Below are positions 42,201 through 49,131 of a stretch of 64,000 nt of DNA, one piece after another (within the stretch, counting starts at the first letter, position 1; the number at the start of each line of letters is the position of its first letter). The position numbers and the translations under genes are program-made. Origin of the DNA: Micromonospora parathelypteridis (lineage in GTDB: Bacteria; Actinomycetota; Actinomycetes; Mycobacteriales; Micromonosporaceae); contig NZ_JACHDP010000001.1 of the NCBI RefSeq assembly GCF_014201145.1, positions 558,001 to 622,000 of the forward strand, in the 5' to 3' direction. Below the pieces are notes generated by a model. That model did not search any database, was not told the origin of the DNA, and saw only the letters and a list, made by a program, of their open reading frames with translations.

Positions 42201-42568
42201 GTGAGGCATGCCTGCGCACCAACCACGCCGGATACACCGGCACCGGCTTCGTGGCCTGCCTCAAGACCCAGAACAGCGGTCTACGGTTCAACGCCCCGGT
42301 CTCCGGCGACGGCGACTACACGGTTCGACTGCGCTACGGCAACGCCATGGGTGCCACCCAGACGATGACCCTGCGCAGCGGAGCGGCGTCGGTCCAGGTG
42401 GCGATGCCAACCCTGCCGACCTGGCCGACCTGGTCCGAGCAGACCGTGAAGCTGCCGATTGCCCGGGGCGACGCCGTCGACCTCGTGTTCGGCCCCACCG
42501 ACAACGGCAACGTCAACGTCGACGCGATCACCCTCGAACCAGACCTGGGTGTCGTCACGGGATCGTGA
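39272..42568 (+). CDS. Secreted GH97 family glycosidase with C-terminal carbohydrate-binding domain
   Basis: 1098 residues. Sec signal (cleavage near ARAAEP, residue 31), GH97 N-terminal beta domain (SPDGTLGVTVSDDGGRLAYSV), then the barrel with WWELQRRQTTW, KFVLAEGWNTNAGGNW, EYIAHNETRGDVDYYDQHM near 400, IHAIKTGY near 430 and AHEAIKPTGLARTYPNMMSGEGVAGMEQQNY near 474. KTGY, where retaining GH97 enzymes have an Asp nucleophile, plus the HEAIKPTGL-type block point to the inverting, SusB-like alpha-glucosidase subgroup. A helical stretch (about 790-960) links to a CBM35/6-like domain with NHAGYTGTGF and VNVDAITLE at the end. ATG 39272. It follows the GntR gene by 78 bases and has its own terminator. 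Confidence 0.9.
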   Translation: MRNAGRGLTRRLGLLVTAALAVSSGLLMAPARAAEPASAVVSGALTGNDGQTVRSPDGTLGVTVSDDGGRLAYSVTNRGKVVVGTSGLGLDLAGRPSLTEAMSVVSVQRRTIDDTWKPLWGTDSTVRNHARELTVHAVQAGTGFRLDVVVRVFDDGVGIRYHVPAQPGLDDYTVTAERTEFTLDPAARSWSIAAGKDWNADEQHYRDQPLSAVPTAQTPITVASGKTYLVVHEADLTDYPSMTLKAVPGQPGRFSSDLISLPDGTKAKLRGDFSTPWRTLTIGERPGDLAESHLIENLNDPCAVCAGDTSWIKPATYVGVWWELQRRQTTWTYGPTHGATTARLKQYIDLAKQAGSKFVLAEGWNTNAGGNWTNQDFLTPQPDFDLPAVLDYAKQNGVEYIAHNETRGDVDYYDQHMEEIFSRYEALGIHAIKTGYATKFLLGGVNRSHFDQEAVRHYQRVIDAAARHHITIDAHEAIKPTGLARTYPNMMSGEGVAGMEQQNYKGANGNPPAQATILPFTRFMGGPADYTPGVLNVTWDPAKLGTRVQTTSTAQLALSTIFYSPLQMLADTPENYAAHPGFAYLKDLPTTWDESRVLDSAIGDYTTTARRHGDTWYVGAITDENDRTLTMPLSFLSHGSYVAEIYADAAETTWRGNPLPVEIRKVLVRSSTDLSMSLVAGGGQAVRIRPASRDDLRELDWYAAPRAKFGAAQATLDETTQRLTVTASLTNTGSTVAALPAQLFVNGRAVGETRTVRVAGAASTTVELTLPATQVSDQDFKVAVGAPTGERGKQVRVPQTRSMQRLLQQLHKSGDVTKAALSTLQKRATQAESELSSGDVTGRLTALQNLRLDLYRQPLAEVNLKARTAIDDLLTVRLGPARGLLSIARNVRLAADLQTIDPALSRRLLDEIATATRSASANDTTAMRDALDRFGALVTTAPAGKIDPEVAAKLLASTAALTAGPSTLQAEAAQLLGEACLRTNHAGYTGTGFVACLKTQNSGLRFNAPVSGDGDYTVRLRYGNAMGATQTMTLRSGAASVQVAMPTLPTWPTWSEQTVKLPIARGDAVDLVFGPTDNGNVNVDAITLEPDLGVVTGS

Positions 42569-42580
42569 GCTAGCAGGCAC

Positions 42581-42612
42581 AGCAGGGCCGGCCCGTCAGG
42601 GCCGGCCCTGCT
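42581..42612 (+). terminator. Intrinsic terminator after the GH97 gene
   Basis: AGCAGGGCCGGCCC (42581-42594) pairs perfectly with 42599-42612 around GTCA, followed by GCATTTTG. This is a stem with a short T-run 12 bases after the stop. Confidence 0.85.
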
Positions 42613-42680
42613 GCATTTTGTGGCGTCAGACGATGCGCAGGACGCTCACCGGCACTCGTTGCCGTCGGGCTCGTGCGGGC

Positions 42681-43430
42681 TCACATCCGGGATCTCAACA
42701 CGTCGAACTCGCAGCCTGGCATGGACGGGTCGAAGCCGTGCTCGACCAGCCAGCGGGCCGCCACCAGGCTTCGCCACGACCACCACCCGTGGATCACGTC
42801 GAGGTCGACGTCGGTGCCGTAGCCCGCGACGACGTCGCCAAGGTGCTCCTCGTGTCCGAGCGTCAAGACGGCGAGATCGTAGAGAGCATCGCCCTGGGCC
42901 GCCTCGGACCAGTCGAGCACGCCGGTGATCTCGTCACCGTCGACGAACACGTGGGTGATCTGCAGGTCCCCGTGCATGAACACCGGTGTCCAGGGCCGGA
43001 GCGCAGCCTCAGCAACCTGGCGGTTACGGGTGACCAGGTCTGGGGCAAGGACGCCGGTCGTGACGAGCCACTCGCATTCGCCGTCGAGGCGCGAGGCCAA
43101 CTCGTCGAGGCTCCGACCGGGCCACGGCGGCAGCGGCGCTTCGTGCAGCATCCGTACGGCGGCGCCCGCCGCGACCCACGCCGCCGGCGACGCGGGCGAC
43201 GGCTCGCCGAGGCGGCCGAGTGCCGTCCCGGGAAGGGCGGCAAGCGCGAGTACGGGCGGCTTCCGCCACAGGACCTCCGGGGTCGGGATCGGCGCCAGAG
43301 CCATCGCCTCGACCTCGACGTCGGTGCGCGTCTGGTCGGCGTCGACCTTCAGGAACACGTCGCCCACGCGCAGGGTCGCGCGCTCGTTGTGAGCGACGAC
43401 GACCTCGACCTCGTCCACGTCGGCCATCAT
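42681..43430 (-). CDS. Aminoglycoside-phosphotransferase-family kinase-like protein
   Basis: 249 residues of the APH/choline-kinase-like fold. The N-lobe shows TLRVGDVFLKVDADQTRTDVEVEAM (ATP-binding Lys), the catalytic loop reads FMHGDLQITHVFVDG near residue 160, and the metal Asp is in GVLDWSEAAQGDALYDLAVL. The usual Asn of HGDxxxxN is His here, which is seen in an actinobacterial subgroup but might alter activity. Real substrates are unknown; antibiotic resistance should not be assumed. ATG 43430 overlaps the upstream GNAT stop as ATGA. Confidence 0.82.
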   Translation of the reverse strand: MMADVDEVEVVVAHNERATLRVGDVFLKVDADQTRTDVEVEAMALAPIPTPEVLWRKPPVLALAALPGTALGRLGEPSPASPAAWVAAGAAVRMLHEAPLPPWPGRSLDELASRLDGECEWLVTTGVLAPDLVTRNRQVAEAALRPWTPVFMHGDLQITHVFVDGDEITGVLDWSEAAQGDALYDLAVLTLGHEEHLGDVVAGYGTDVDLDVIHGWWSWRSLVAARWLVEHGFDPSMPGCEFDVLRSRM

Positions 43431-44026
43431 CGCGAGGTGACCACCGACGGGGCGGCACCTAGCTTGGCCGACGGCCGCCACTCCCGCCTGATCAGCCCGT
43501 AGACCCAAGAGTCGGAGACCTCGCCGTTCACGACGCAGTCCTCCCGCAACGTCCCCTCCCGCACGAACCCGAGCTTCTCCAGCACCCGGGCAGACGCCAC
43601 GTTGCGCGTGTCGGCCTCGGCCTGGACTCGATTCAGGTCCAGCGTGTCGAATGCCCACCGCAGCAAGGCGCGCGCGGCCTCCGTCGCGTAGCCGTGGCCC
43701 CACGCCGCATCGGCGAAGCAGTAGCCCAGCGACGCGCTGCGGTAGTCGGGGTTCCACCGGCTCAGACCGCACCAGCCGATGAACGTCCCGTCGTCGACGC
43801 GATCCACGGCCAGTCGCGCCCCGGTGCCCGCCTCTGCCATCTGCCGGCAAGCCGCGATGAACCGCTCGGCGCGGACGCGATCGCTCCATGGCGGCGAGTC
43901 CCAGTAGCGCAGCACGTAGGCGCTGCTGTGCAACGCGAAGAGGTCGTTCGCATCCCCGTCGTCGAAGGGACGCAGTCGCAGGCGAACGGTGTGCAGCGTG
44001 GGGGTTGGCAGCGACGTGCCCGTCAT
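43427..44026 (-). CDS. GNAT family acetyltransferase, RimJ/RimL type
   Basis: 199 residues. VRLRLRPFDDGDANDLFALHSSAYVLRYWDSPPW at the start, acetyl-CoA loop SLGYCFADAAWGHGYATEAARALLRWAF near 105-132, and VQAEADTRNVASARVLEKLGFVREG, typical of Rim-type N-acetyltransferases. The true substrate (protein N-terminus or small amine) is unknown. ATG 44026 follows GGGAGG with good spacing. It is translationally coupled to the phosphotransferase-like gene. Confidence 0.87.
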   Translation of the reverse strand: MTGTSLPTPTLHTVRLRLRPFDDGDANDLFALHSSAYVLRYWDSPPWSDRVRAERFIAACRQMAEAGTGARLAVDRVDDGTFIGWCGLSRWNPDYRSASLGYCFADAAWGHGYATEAARALLRWAFDTLDLNRVQAEADTRNVASARVLEKLGFVREGTLREDCVVNGEVSDSWVYGLIRREWRPSAKLGAAPSVVTSR

Positions 44027-44105
44027 GTTCCCTCCCGTAACTTGTGGCCGACCAACCAGACATCCGATGCCGACCACTCGCAACAGGGTTTTCCGACGGG
44101 CGGGC

Positions 44106-44139
44106 GGCAACTGCCCACCATCGTCCGTGGACAGTTGCC
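44106..44139. terminator. Hairpin after the secreted phosphoesterase gene
   Basis: GGCAACTG (44106-44113) pairs with CAGTTGCC (44132-44139); an inner CCAC/GTGG continues the stem after one mismatch. It lies 72 bases past the stop of the gene at 44211-45572. Confidence 0.5.
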
Positions 44140-44210
44140 ACCGCTCGTACCCGTCTTTACTGAGACAGCCACTTAGCCGTCGCCAGCACCGCTGTCGCCT
44201 GGAGTAGGCG

Positions 44211-45572
44211 TCAGCGGACCACGCCGATGCCGGTGAACGACCGGTCGTACTCGGTGAACGACTGGTTGTTGTACGGCCCGTAGATCCAGGTCCGCAGCGA
44301 GTTGGCAGCGGTGTCGATCTCGACCAGGCGTACCGGATTGGTGGTGTTGGAATGGAACGTCTGGAGGAACGAGTAGATCTTGTTGCCGTTGACGCCGGTG
44401 TCGACCCGGTTGGCGGCGACGCCCACGTGACCGGAGAAGACGAACCGGATGTTGGCGTACTGCTTGATCAGGTTGTCGAAGAGATACTGCGGGCTGGTCG
44501 CGCCGTAGGACGCGCTCTGCTCGATGTTGGCGTTGCCGTCGATGTAGTCGTGGGTGACGACGATGACGTTGTGCCGGGGGTTGGCGGCCACGACGTTCCT
44601 GGCCCAGTTCACGGCCTCGACCCGGGGCCACAGTTCGAGGGTCAGCACCAGCCACTGCGCGCCGCCGGCCTCGAAGGTCGAGTACGAGTTGTCGACCTTG
44701 CCGGCCTCGAACTGTCCCTTGACCGCACGGTACTGGCTGGCGGTGAAGTACTGGTTGAACACGGTGGTGTCGCGGACGAGTTCCCGGGTGTGGGCGGGGT
44801 CGCGGGCCGAGCCGCCGACGCCGGTGGCCTGGGTGTCGTGGTTGCCGAGCGCCAGCGAGTACGGGATGGCGGCGTTTTCGATCGGCCGCATCGCGTTGCG
44901 GGCGATGACGTACTGGGAGTGGTCCGGGGTGTCCCAGTTGACCACGTCACCGGAGGAGGCCACGAAGCGCAGGTCCAGCGCGGAGCGGTTCTGCACCAGC
45001 CAGTTGGTGCGGTTGAGGAACCGGGTGTCGCTGCTGTTCAGCACCTCCTGCTGGGTGTCCGGCAGGACGGCGAAGCTGAACTTCGTGTCGGTGGCGCCCG
45101 CGGTCTCCATCCGCGCGTACCCGATGTGGACGTTGCGGTCGCAGGGGTCGGCCCGGAAGTCGTTGATGAGCTGGATCTTCACGGTGTGCTGTCCGGCGCC
45201 GACCGCCGCGCCGACCGGGTAGGTGCCGTAGTTGGTCGCGCTGACGATGGTGGTCTGGCCGACGCTGACACCGTCGACCGTCACCCGGACGGTCGGCCAG
45301 CCCTGGCAGTTGTCACCGATGGCGCCGATCAACACCCGGCCGGAGCCGCTGATGCTCGTGGTGGCGTAACTGGAGTTGCCCCACAGCGAGGCGTGCGTGC
45401 CGGAGGCGGGCACGGGGGTGCCGGTCGCCGTACGGATCGCACCCTCCACGACGGTGAACTGGGACGGCTCGGCGGCGTTGGCCGTGCCGCCGACGAGTAC
45501 TCCGCCGGCCGCGGCAACCACCGTCGCCGCGGCCAGAGCCACGAGCCTGGACCTGGATCTCCTGAAACGCAC
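44211..45572 (-). CDS. Secreted metallophosphoesterase with N-terminal carbohydrate-binding-like domain
   Basis: 453 residues. Sec signal (about 1-38, ending TANAA), then a beta-sandwich with TSISGSGRVLIGAIGDNCQGWPTVRVTVDGVSVGQ and HTVKIQLINDFRADPCDRNVHIGYARME, resembling xylan-binding (CBM60/36-like) modules. From about 165 a calcineurin-like phosphoesterase domain: FAVLPDTQQE (metal Asp), VASSGDVVNWD, LALGNHDTQ, VIVVTHDYIDG and VFSGHVG (metal His). It probably hydrolyses extracellular phosphoesters. GTG 45572 follows GGGAGGATCAGCG; the open frame to 45638 lacks a start signal. Confidence 0.85.
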   Translation of the reverse strand: MRFRRSRSRLVALAAATVVAAAGGVLVGGTANAAEPSQFTVVEGAIRTATGTPVPASGTHASLWGNSSYATTSISGSGRVLIGAIGDNCQGWPTVRVTVDGVSVGQTTIVSATNYGTYPVGAAVGAGQHTVKIQLINDFRADPCDRNVHIGYARMETAGATDTKFSFAVLPDTQQEVLNSSDTRFLNRTNWLVQNRSALDLRFVASSGDVVNWDTPDHSQYVIARNAMRPIENAAIPYSLALGNHDTQATGVGGSARDPAHTRELVRDTTVFNQYFTASQYRAVKGQFEAGKVDNSYSTFEAGGAQWLVLTLELWPRVEAVNWARNVVAANPRHNVIVVTHDYIDGNANIEQSASYGATSPQYLFDNLIKQYANIRFVFSGHVGVAANRVDTGVNGNKIYSFLQTFHSNTTNPVRLVEIDTAANSLRTWIYGPYNNQSFTEYDRSFTGIGVVR

Positions 45573-45706
45573 CGCTGATCCTCCCTTGACGACATACGCC
45601 CAAGAGCTGGGCATTCGTAGCGTAAGGACCCTCGGCATGACATATGTGAATGCTTCAAGACCATCCTGAGTACCGGAGCTGTACTCTCCGTTCCGCCCGG
45701 TAGTGC

Positions 45707-46612
45707 CTAGGAGGCGCGACCCGGCCGACCTGCGCCGGCGGCGGAGGGCCGGTGAGCGATGCGGGGAGCCCGGACCGCGGACGAGTTGCCGGACCCCGGG
45801 CGGAAGTCCCGTGCCGCGCTGGCCACCATCTCGTCGGAGTCGCGAGTGAGCGCCTGCCGGATGCGTGACGGAACGACCTCGGATGTCGCCATCGCCAGTC
45901 GGACCTGCACCGAACGGTCGTCGACCAGGCGCGCCAGATCCGCCTCGTCCAGCTCGACCGCACGGACCAGCGCGGCACGGACGTCGACGACCGGGTCCGC
46001 GGCGAGCGCGCTGCGCTGTTCTGCGGTGGTCCGCGGGTTGCGGGCAACCCCCTTGCGTACGCGGGCGGTGCGATCGGCCAACAGGGTGGTGATCACGTCC
46101 GGGTCGTGGGTGTGGGTGGCGAGTCGTTCCCGTACCTCGGGTGAGACGTCGTCGGTCAGCTTGGCGGCCAACTCGGGCTCCAGCTCGCGACTCTCCGCGA
46201 GGAGACCGCGCAGCTCCTTGTCCGACGCCTCGGACATCGCTCGGCGGATCGACTCGTCACAGGCCGGGTTCCCGGCGACCGCCCAGCGGACCCACCGGTC
46301 GGCGTCCTTGACGAGACGCATGAGGTTGGCGAGCGAGGTCGAGGGGTTCCTCGCCACGGCCTCCCGCACCTGACGATCATGATCCCGGGTCAGCGGTCGC
46401 AGCGCCTGGGCGGGCGCGTCGGGCCGAGCGGCGATCGCCTTGCGGACCACGGCCGACGGGTCGGAAGCCAGGTCGATAAGGGTCATCTGTGGCGTTGTGG
46501 GGTCCTGTGCGAGGGCGAGCCGTGCGTCCGCGCTGCCACCGATCGGACGGTGGGCGGTGGTGTCGGACCCGCTCTGACGGTCGGGCTCGCCGACGTCCTG
46601 CTGTTTCCCCAT
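45707..46612 (-). CDS. LRV (leucine-rich-repeat variant) repeat protein
   Basis: 301 residues made mostly of 24-residue-type repeats: LASDPSAVVRKAIAARPDAPAQAL, LTRDHDRQVREAVARNPSTSLANL, LVKDADRWVRWAVAGNPACDESI, LADRTARVRKGVARNPRTTAEQ and LAADPVVDVRAALVRAVELDEADL. The VRxxVAxNPxT pattern is that of LRV proteins, an alpha/3-10 solenoid. No signal peptide or catalytic motif. Probably a protein-interaction scaffold; no partner is evident. It is 12 bases downstream of the SDR gene and may be the last gene of that operon. Confidence 0.8.
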   Translation of the reverse strand: MGKQQDVGEPDRQSGSDTTAHRPIGGSADARLALAQDPTTPQMTLIDLASDPSAVVRKAIAARPDAPAQALRPLTRDHDRQVREAVARNPSTSLANLMRLVKDADRWVRWAVAGNPACDESIRRAMSEASDKELRGLLAESRELEPELAAKLTDDVSPEVRERLATHTHDPDVITTLLADRTARVRKGVARNPRTTAEQRSALAADPVVDVRAALVRAVELDEADLARLVDDRSVQVRLAMATSEVVPSRIRQALTRDSDEMVASAARDFRPGSGNSSAVRAPRIAHRPSAAGAGRPGRAS

Positions 46613-46624
46613 GGCGCAATCATG

Positions 46625-47389
46625 TCACGCGCCCGATCTGACGCTGGGTAGTCGCAGGCCGGACATGCCACCGTCCACCGCCAGCGACGACCCGGTCACC
46701 GAACCGGTCGTGGGCGACGCGAGGTAGACGACGGCGGCGGCCACCTCGTCGGCGGTCACCAGGCGCCCCGTCGGCTGGCGGGAGGCGAGCTGCCGCTTCT
46801 CCGCCGTCGGGTCGGCCGCGTCCGCGAGCAGGCGGGTCACCCAGGGCGTGTCCACGGTGCCGGGGGCGACACAGTTGACCCGGATCCCCTCCGCCACCAG
46901 GTCCGCGGCCATGGCGAGGGTGAGGGCGTGCACGGCGCCCTTCGACGCCGAGTACAGGGCGCGTCGGGGCAGGCCGGCGGTCGCCGCGATCGAGGAGACG
47001 TTGACGATGGCCGCAGACGACGACCGGCGCAGGTACGGCAGGGCGACGGCGCTCGTTCGGGCCACGCCGGTGACGTTGACGTCGAGCACCCTGCTCCACT
47101 GCTCGTCGTCGTCCTCCTCCACCGTGCCGACGGCGGAGATGCCGGCGTTGTTCACCAGGATGTCGATGCCACCGAATGCGTCGGCGACCGAGGCGACGGC
47201 CCTGCCGAGGGAGGGCCGGTCGGCCACGTCCGCCCGGACGCCGTGAACGCGAGGATCGTCGGGCAGGCCCGACAGATCCAGATCCAGTACGCCCACCCGG
47301 GCGCCGGCGGCCACGAACGCCCGCACGCAGGCGTGGCCGATCCCCGAGCCACCTCCGGTCACCACCGCCACGAGGCCGTCACACCGCAT
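46625..47389 (-). CDS. SDR family oxidoreductase, probable deoxy-sugar-acid dehydrogenase
   Basis: 254-residue classical short-chain dehydrogenase: NAD(P) motif VVTGGGSGIGHACV near 9-22, LDLDLSGLP (Asp after beta2, favouring NAD), DILVNNAGIS, catalytic Ser/Tyr/Lys in IVNVSSIAATAGLPRRALYSASKGAV near 135-160, and the C-terminal SLAVDGGMSG. It follows the fumarylacetoacetase-family gene by 45 bases. In the non-phosphorylative L-fucose/L-rhamnose route a similar SDR oxidises 2-keto-3-deoxy-L-fuconate to the diketo acid that an FAH-family enzyme then cleaves. That pairing is the reason for the proposed role. Confidence 0.86.
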   Translation of the reverse strand: MRCDGLVAVVTGGGSGIGHACVRAFVAAGARVGVLDLDLSGLPDDPRVHGVRADVADRPSLGRAVASVADAFGGIDILVNNAGISAVGTVEEDDDEQWSRVLDVNVTGVARTSAVALPYLRRSSSAAIVNVSSIAATAGLPRRALYSASKGAVHALTLAMAADLVAEGIRVNCVAPGTVDTPWVTRLLADAADPTAEKRQLASRQPTGRLVTADEVAAAVVYLASPTTGSVTGSSLAVDGGMSGLRLPSVRSGA

Positions 47390-47434
47390 GCTTCTCTCCC
47401 ATCCCGAGTGGTCCTGCGAGTTGACGCACCGCCG

Positions 47435-48274
47435 TCAGGCGTTCCTGAGCGTGTTCCGCTGCCGGCCGAGGCCGTCGATCTCGACTTCCATCACGTCGCC
47501 GGCGGCCAGGTACGGGAACCGGCCGGAGAGCGCGACGCCCTGGGGAGTGCCGGTGTTGATGACGTCGCCCGGGTCCAGGACGGTGTACTGGGACAGGTGC
47601 CAGACCAGGTACGCCACGTCGAAGATCATGTCTTTCGTGCTGGAGTCCTGCCGGGGCTCGCCGTTGACCCAGGAGCGCAGCCGCAGCGCCTGCGGGTCGC
47701 CGACCTCGTCGGCGGTGACCAACCACGGGCCGAGCGGTTGGAACGTCTCGCAGGACTTGCCCTTCGACCACTGGCCGCCCGAGACGGCGAGTTGGAAGTC
47801 TCGCTCGGAGACGTCGTTGGACAGCACGTACCCGGCGATGTGCGCGACGGCGTCGGCCGGCGAGGCGAGGTAGCGAGCCCGACGGCCGATCACCACCGCC
47901 AACTCCACCTCCCAGTCGGTCTTCGCCGATCCGCGTGGGATCAGGACGTCGTCGTGGGGGCCGACGACCGTGTTGGGCGCCTTGTAGAAGATGATCGGCG
48001 CGGTCGGTGGCGCGGCACCCGACTCGGCGGCGTGTGCGGCGTAGTTCTGCCCGACGCAGAGGACCACCCCGGGGCGGGCGATCGGCGCCCCGACCCGCTG
48101 ACCGGTGATGTCGATCTCGGGTAGGTCGGTGGCCTCGCGGACCCGCTGGACGCCGCCGTCGGCGAGGAACTCCCCGTCGATGTCGACGGTGAGCGACGAG
48201 AGGTCGAAGTGCCGTCCGTCGACGGACAGCACGGGACGCTCCTGCCCGACGGGTCCGACGCGCATGAATCTCAC
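47435..48274 (-). CDS. Fumarylacetoacetate-hydrolase family protein, probable diketo-deoxy-sugar-acid hydrolase
   Basis: 279 residues. LCVGQNYAAHAAESG near 92 and the metal-site block KTDWEVELAVVIGRRARYL near 137-155, followed by SNDVSERDFQ, GPWLVTADEVGDPQALRLRSWVNGEPRQDSSTKDMIF and TGTPQGVAL, are diagnostic of the FAH family. Members of this subgroup hydrolyse 2,4-diketo-3-deoxy-L-fuconate to lactate and pyruvate, among other beta-diketo acids. GTG 48274 has AGGAGG seven bases upstream; the ATG three codons later is weaker. First gene of a minus-strand operon divergent from a GntR regulator. Confidence 0.87.
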   Translation of the reverse strand: MRFMRVGPVGQERPVLSVDGRHFDLSSLTVDIDGEFLADGGVQRVREATDLPEIDITGQRVGAPIARPGVVLCVGQNYAAHAAESGAAPPTAPIIFYKAPNTVVGPHDDVLIPRGSAKTDWEVELAVVIGRRARYLASPADAVAHIAGYVLSNDVSERDFQLAVSGGQWSKGKSCETFQPLGPWLVTADEVGDPQALRLRSWVNGEPRQDSSTKDMIFDVAYLVWHLSQYTVLDPGDVINTGTPQGVALSGRFPYLAAGDVMEVEIDGLGRQRNTLRNA

Positions 48275-48303
48275 GAACCATCCTCCTGGCGGGCGAACCT
48301 ATT

Positions 48304-48313
48304 TCCTATAGGA
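48304..48313. promoter_or_regulatory. TCCTATAGGA palindrome, probable GntR operator
   Basis: A perfect 10-bp palindrome in the 102-base region between the FAH-family gene and the FCD-GntR gene. It overlaps the likely -10 (TATAGG) on the minus strand. Position and symmetry suit self- and operon-repression by the adjacent regulator. Confidence 0.6.
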
Positions 48314-48376
48314 TGTTGCGTTGCTAGTGTGTACTCGCTCACACCCGCACAGTCAAGGGGTTCTCTAGGAGACGCG

Positions 48377-49096
48377 ATGGCCCAGCAGCAAGCTCGCGAG
48401 GGCCGACTCCGTCCCGCTCGTCGACTCACCCTCGCCGAGGATGTCTACGAGTCGATAAAGACACTGGTCATGGACCACATCCTTCCCCCGGGCGAGCGGG
48501 TCAACATCGATGCGCTCGCCCGGGAGCTCGACGTCTCCCCCACACCGGTGCGCGAGGCCCTCGCCCGGCTGGAGGCCGACGGTCTGGTCCGCAAACGCCC
48601 CCTGTCCGGCTACAGCACCACGCCGTTGCTGAGCCGCGCCGAGTTCGACGACCTGTTCGACGTCCGCCTGCTGCTGGAGGGCGCCACCGCCGGCCGGGCC
48701 GCCACGCACGCCTCCGCCAAGGAACGGCAACGGATCAGCGCCGAGGCTGGGGCGAACATCGACGTGGAGGCCGGCGACGGATACCGCCGCCATGCCGCCT
48801 TCACCACCCTGGACACGAAGTTCCACGACCTGATCGCCGAGATCGCCGGCAGCCCACTCCTGCGGGACAGCATCACGCGGCTGCACTCGCACCTGCATCT
48901 GCACCGGCTGTACTTTCCGCCCAACGGCGCCCCGGACACCAACATCGAGCACCAGCGCATCGCCGCCGCCATCATCGCCGGCGACTCCCGGGCCGCCACC
49001 GATGCGATGCGGGCCCACCTGACCGCCGCCCGGGAGCGCCACCTACCCGCCTTCGACCGGCTTCCCGCGCCCACAGCACCGCACGGCTCGGTGTGA
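48377..49096 (+). CDS. FCD-type GntR family regulator
   Basis: 239 residues. Winged helix: LAEDVYESIKTLVMDHILPPGERVNIDALARELDVSPTPVREALARLEADGLVRKRPLSGYSTTPL near 20-84 (continuous). FCD domain with FDVRLLLEGATAGRAA, DTKFHDLIAEIAGSPLLRDSI and EHQRIAAAIIAGDSRAATDAMRAHL giving the metal-binding Asp/His set. It probably senses the sugar acid broken down by the divergent FAH/SDR operon. ATG 48377 follows AGGAGACGCG; the open frame to 48209 is non-coding. Confidence 0.9.
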   Translation: MAQQQAREGRLRPARRLTLAEDVYESIKTLVMDHILPPGERVNIDALARELDVSPTPVREALARLEADGLVRKRPLSGYSTTPLLSRAEFDDLFDVRLLLEGATAGRAATHASAKERQRISAEAGANIDVEAGDGYRRHAAFTTLDTKFHDLIAEIAGSPLLRDSITRLHSHLHLHRLYFPPNGAPDTNIEHQRIAAAIIAGDSRAATDAMRAHLTAARERHLPAFDRLPAPTAPHGSV

Positions 49097-49131
49097 CCCA
49101 CCCCTGACACATCCGAGGACGGTGGTCGCGG

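Noticed and set aside
40241..42226. 661-codon minus-strand frame opposite the GH97 gene
   Set aside because: Antisense shadow; the plus-strand frame has signal peptide, GH97 blocks, a binding domain and a terminator.
42681..44026. Phosphotransferase plus acetyltransferase as an aminoglycoside-resistance pair
   Set aside because: Both belong to broad families, the acetyltransferase is Rim-type, the kinase lacks the usual Asn, and no resistance-specific signature or mobile element is seen.
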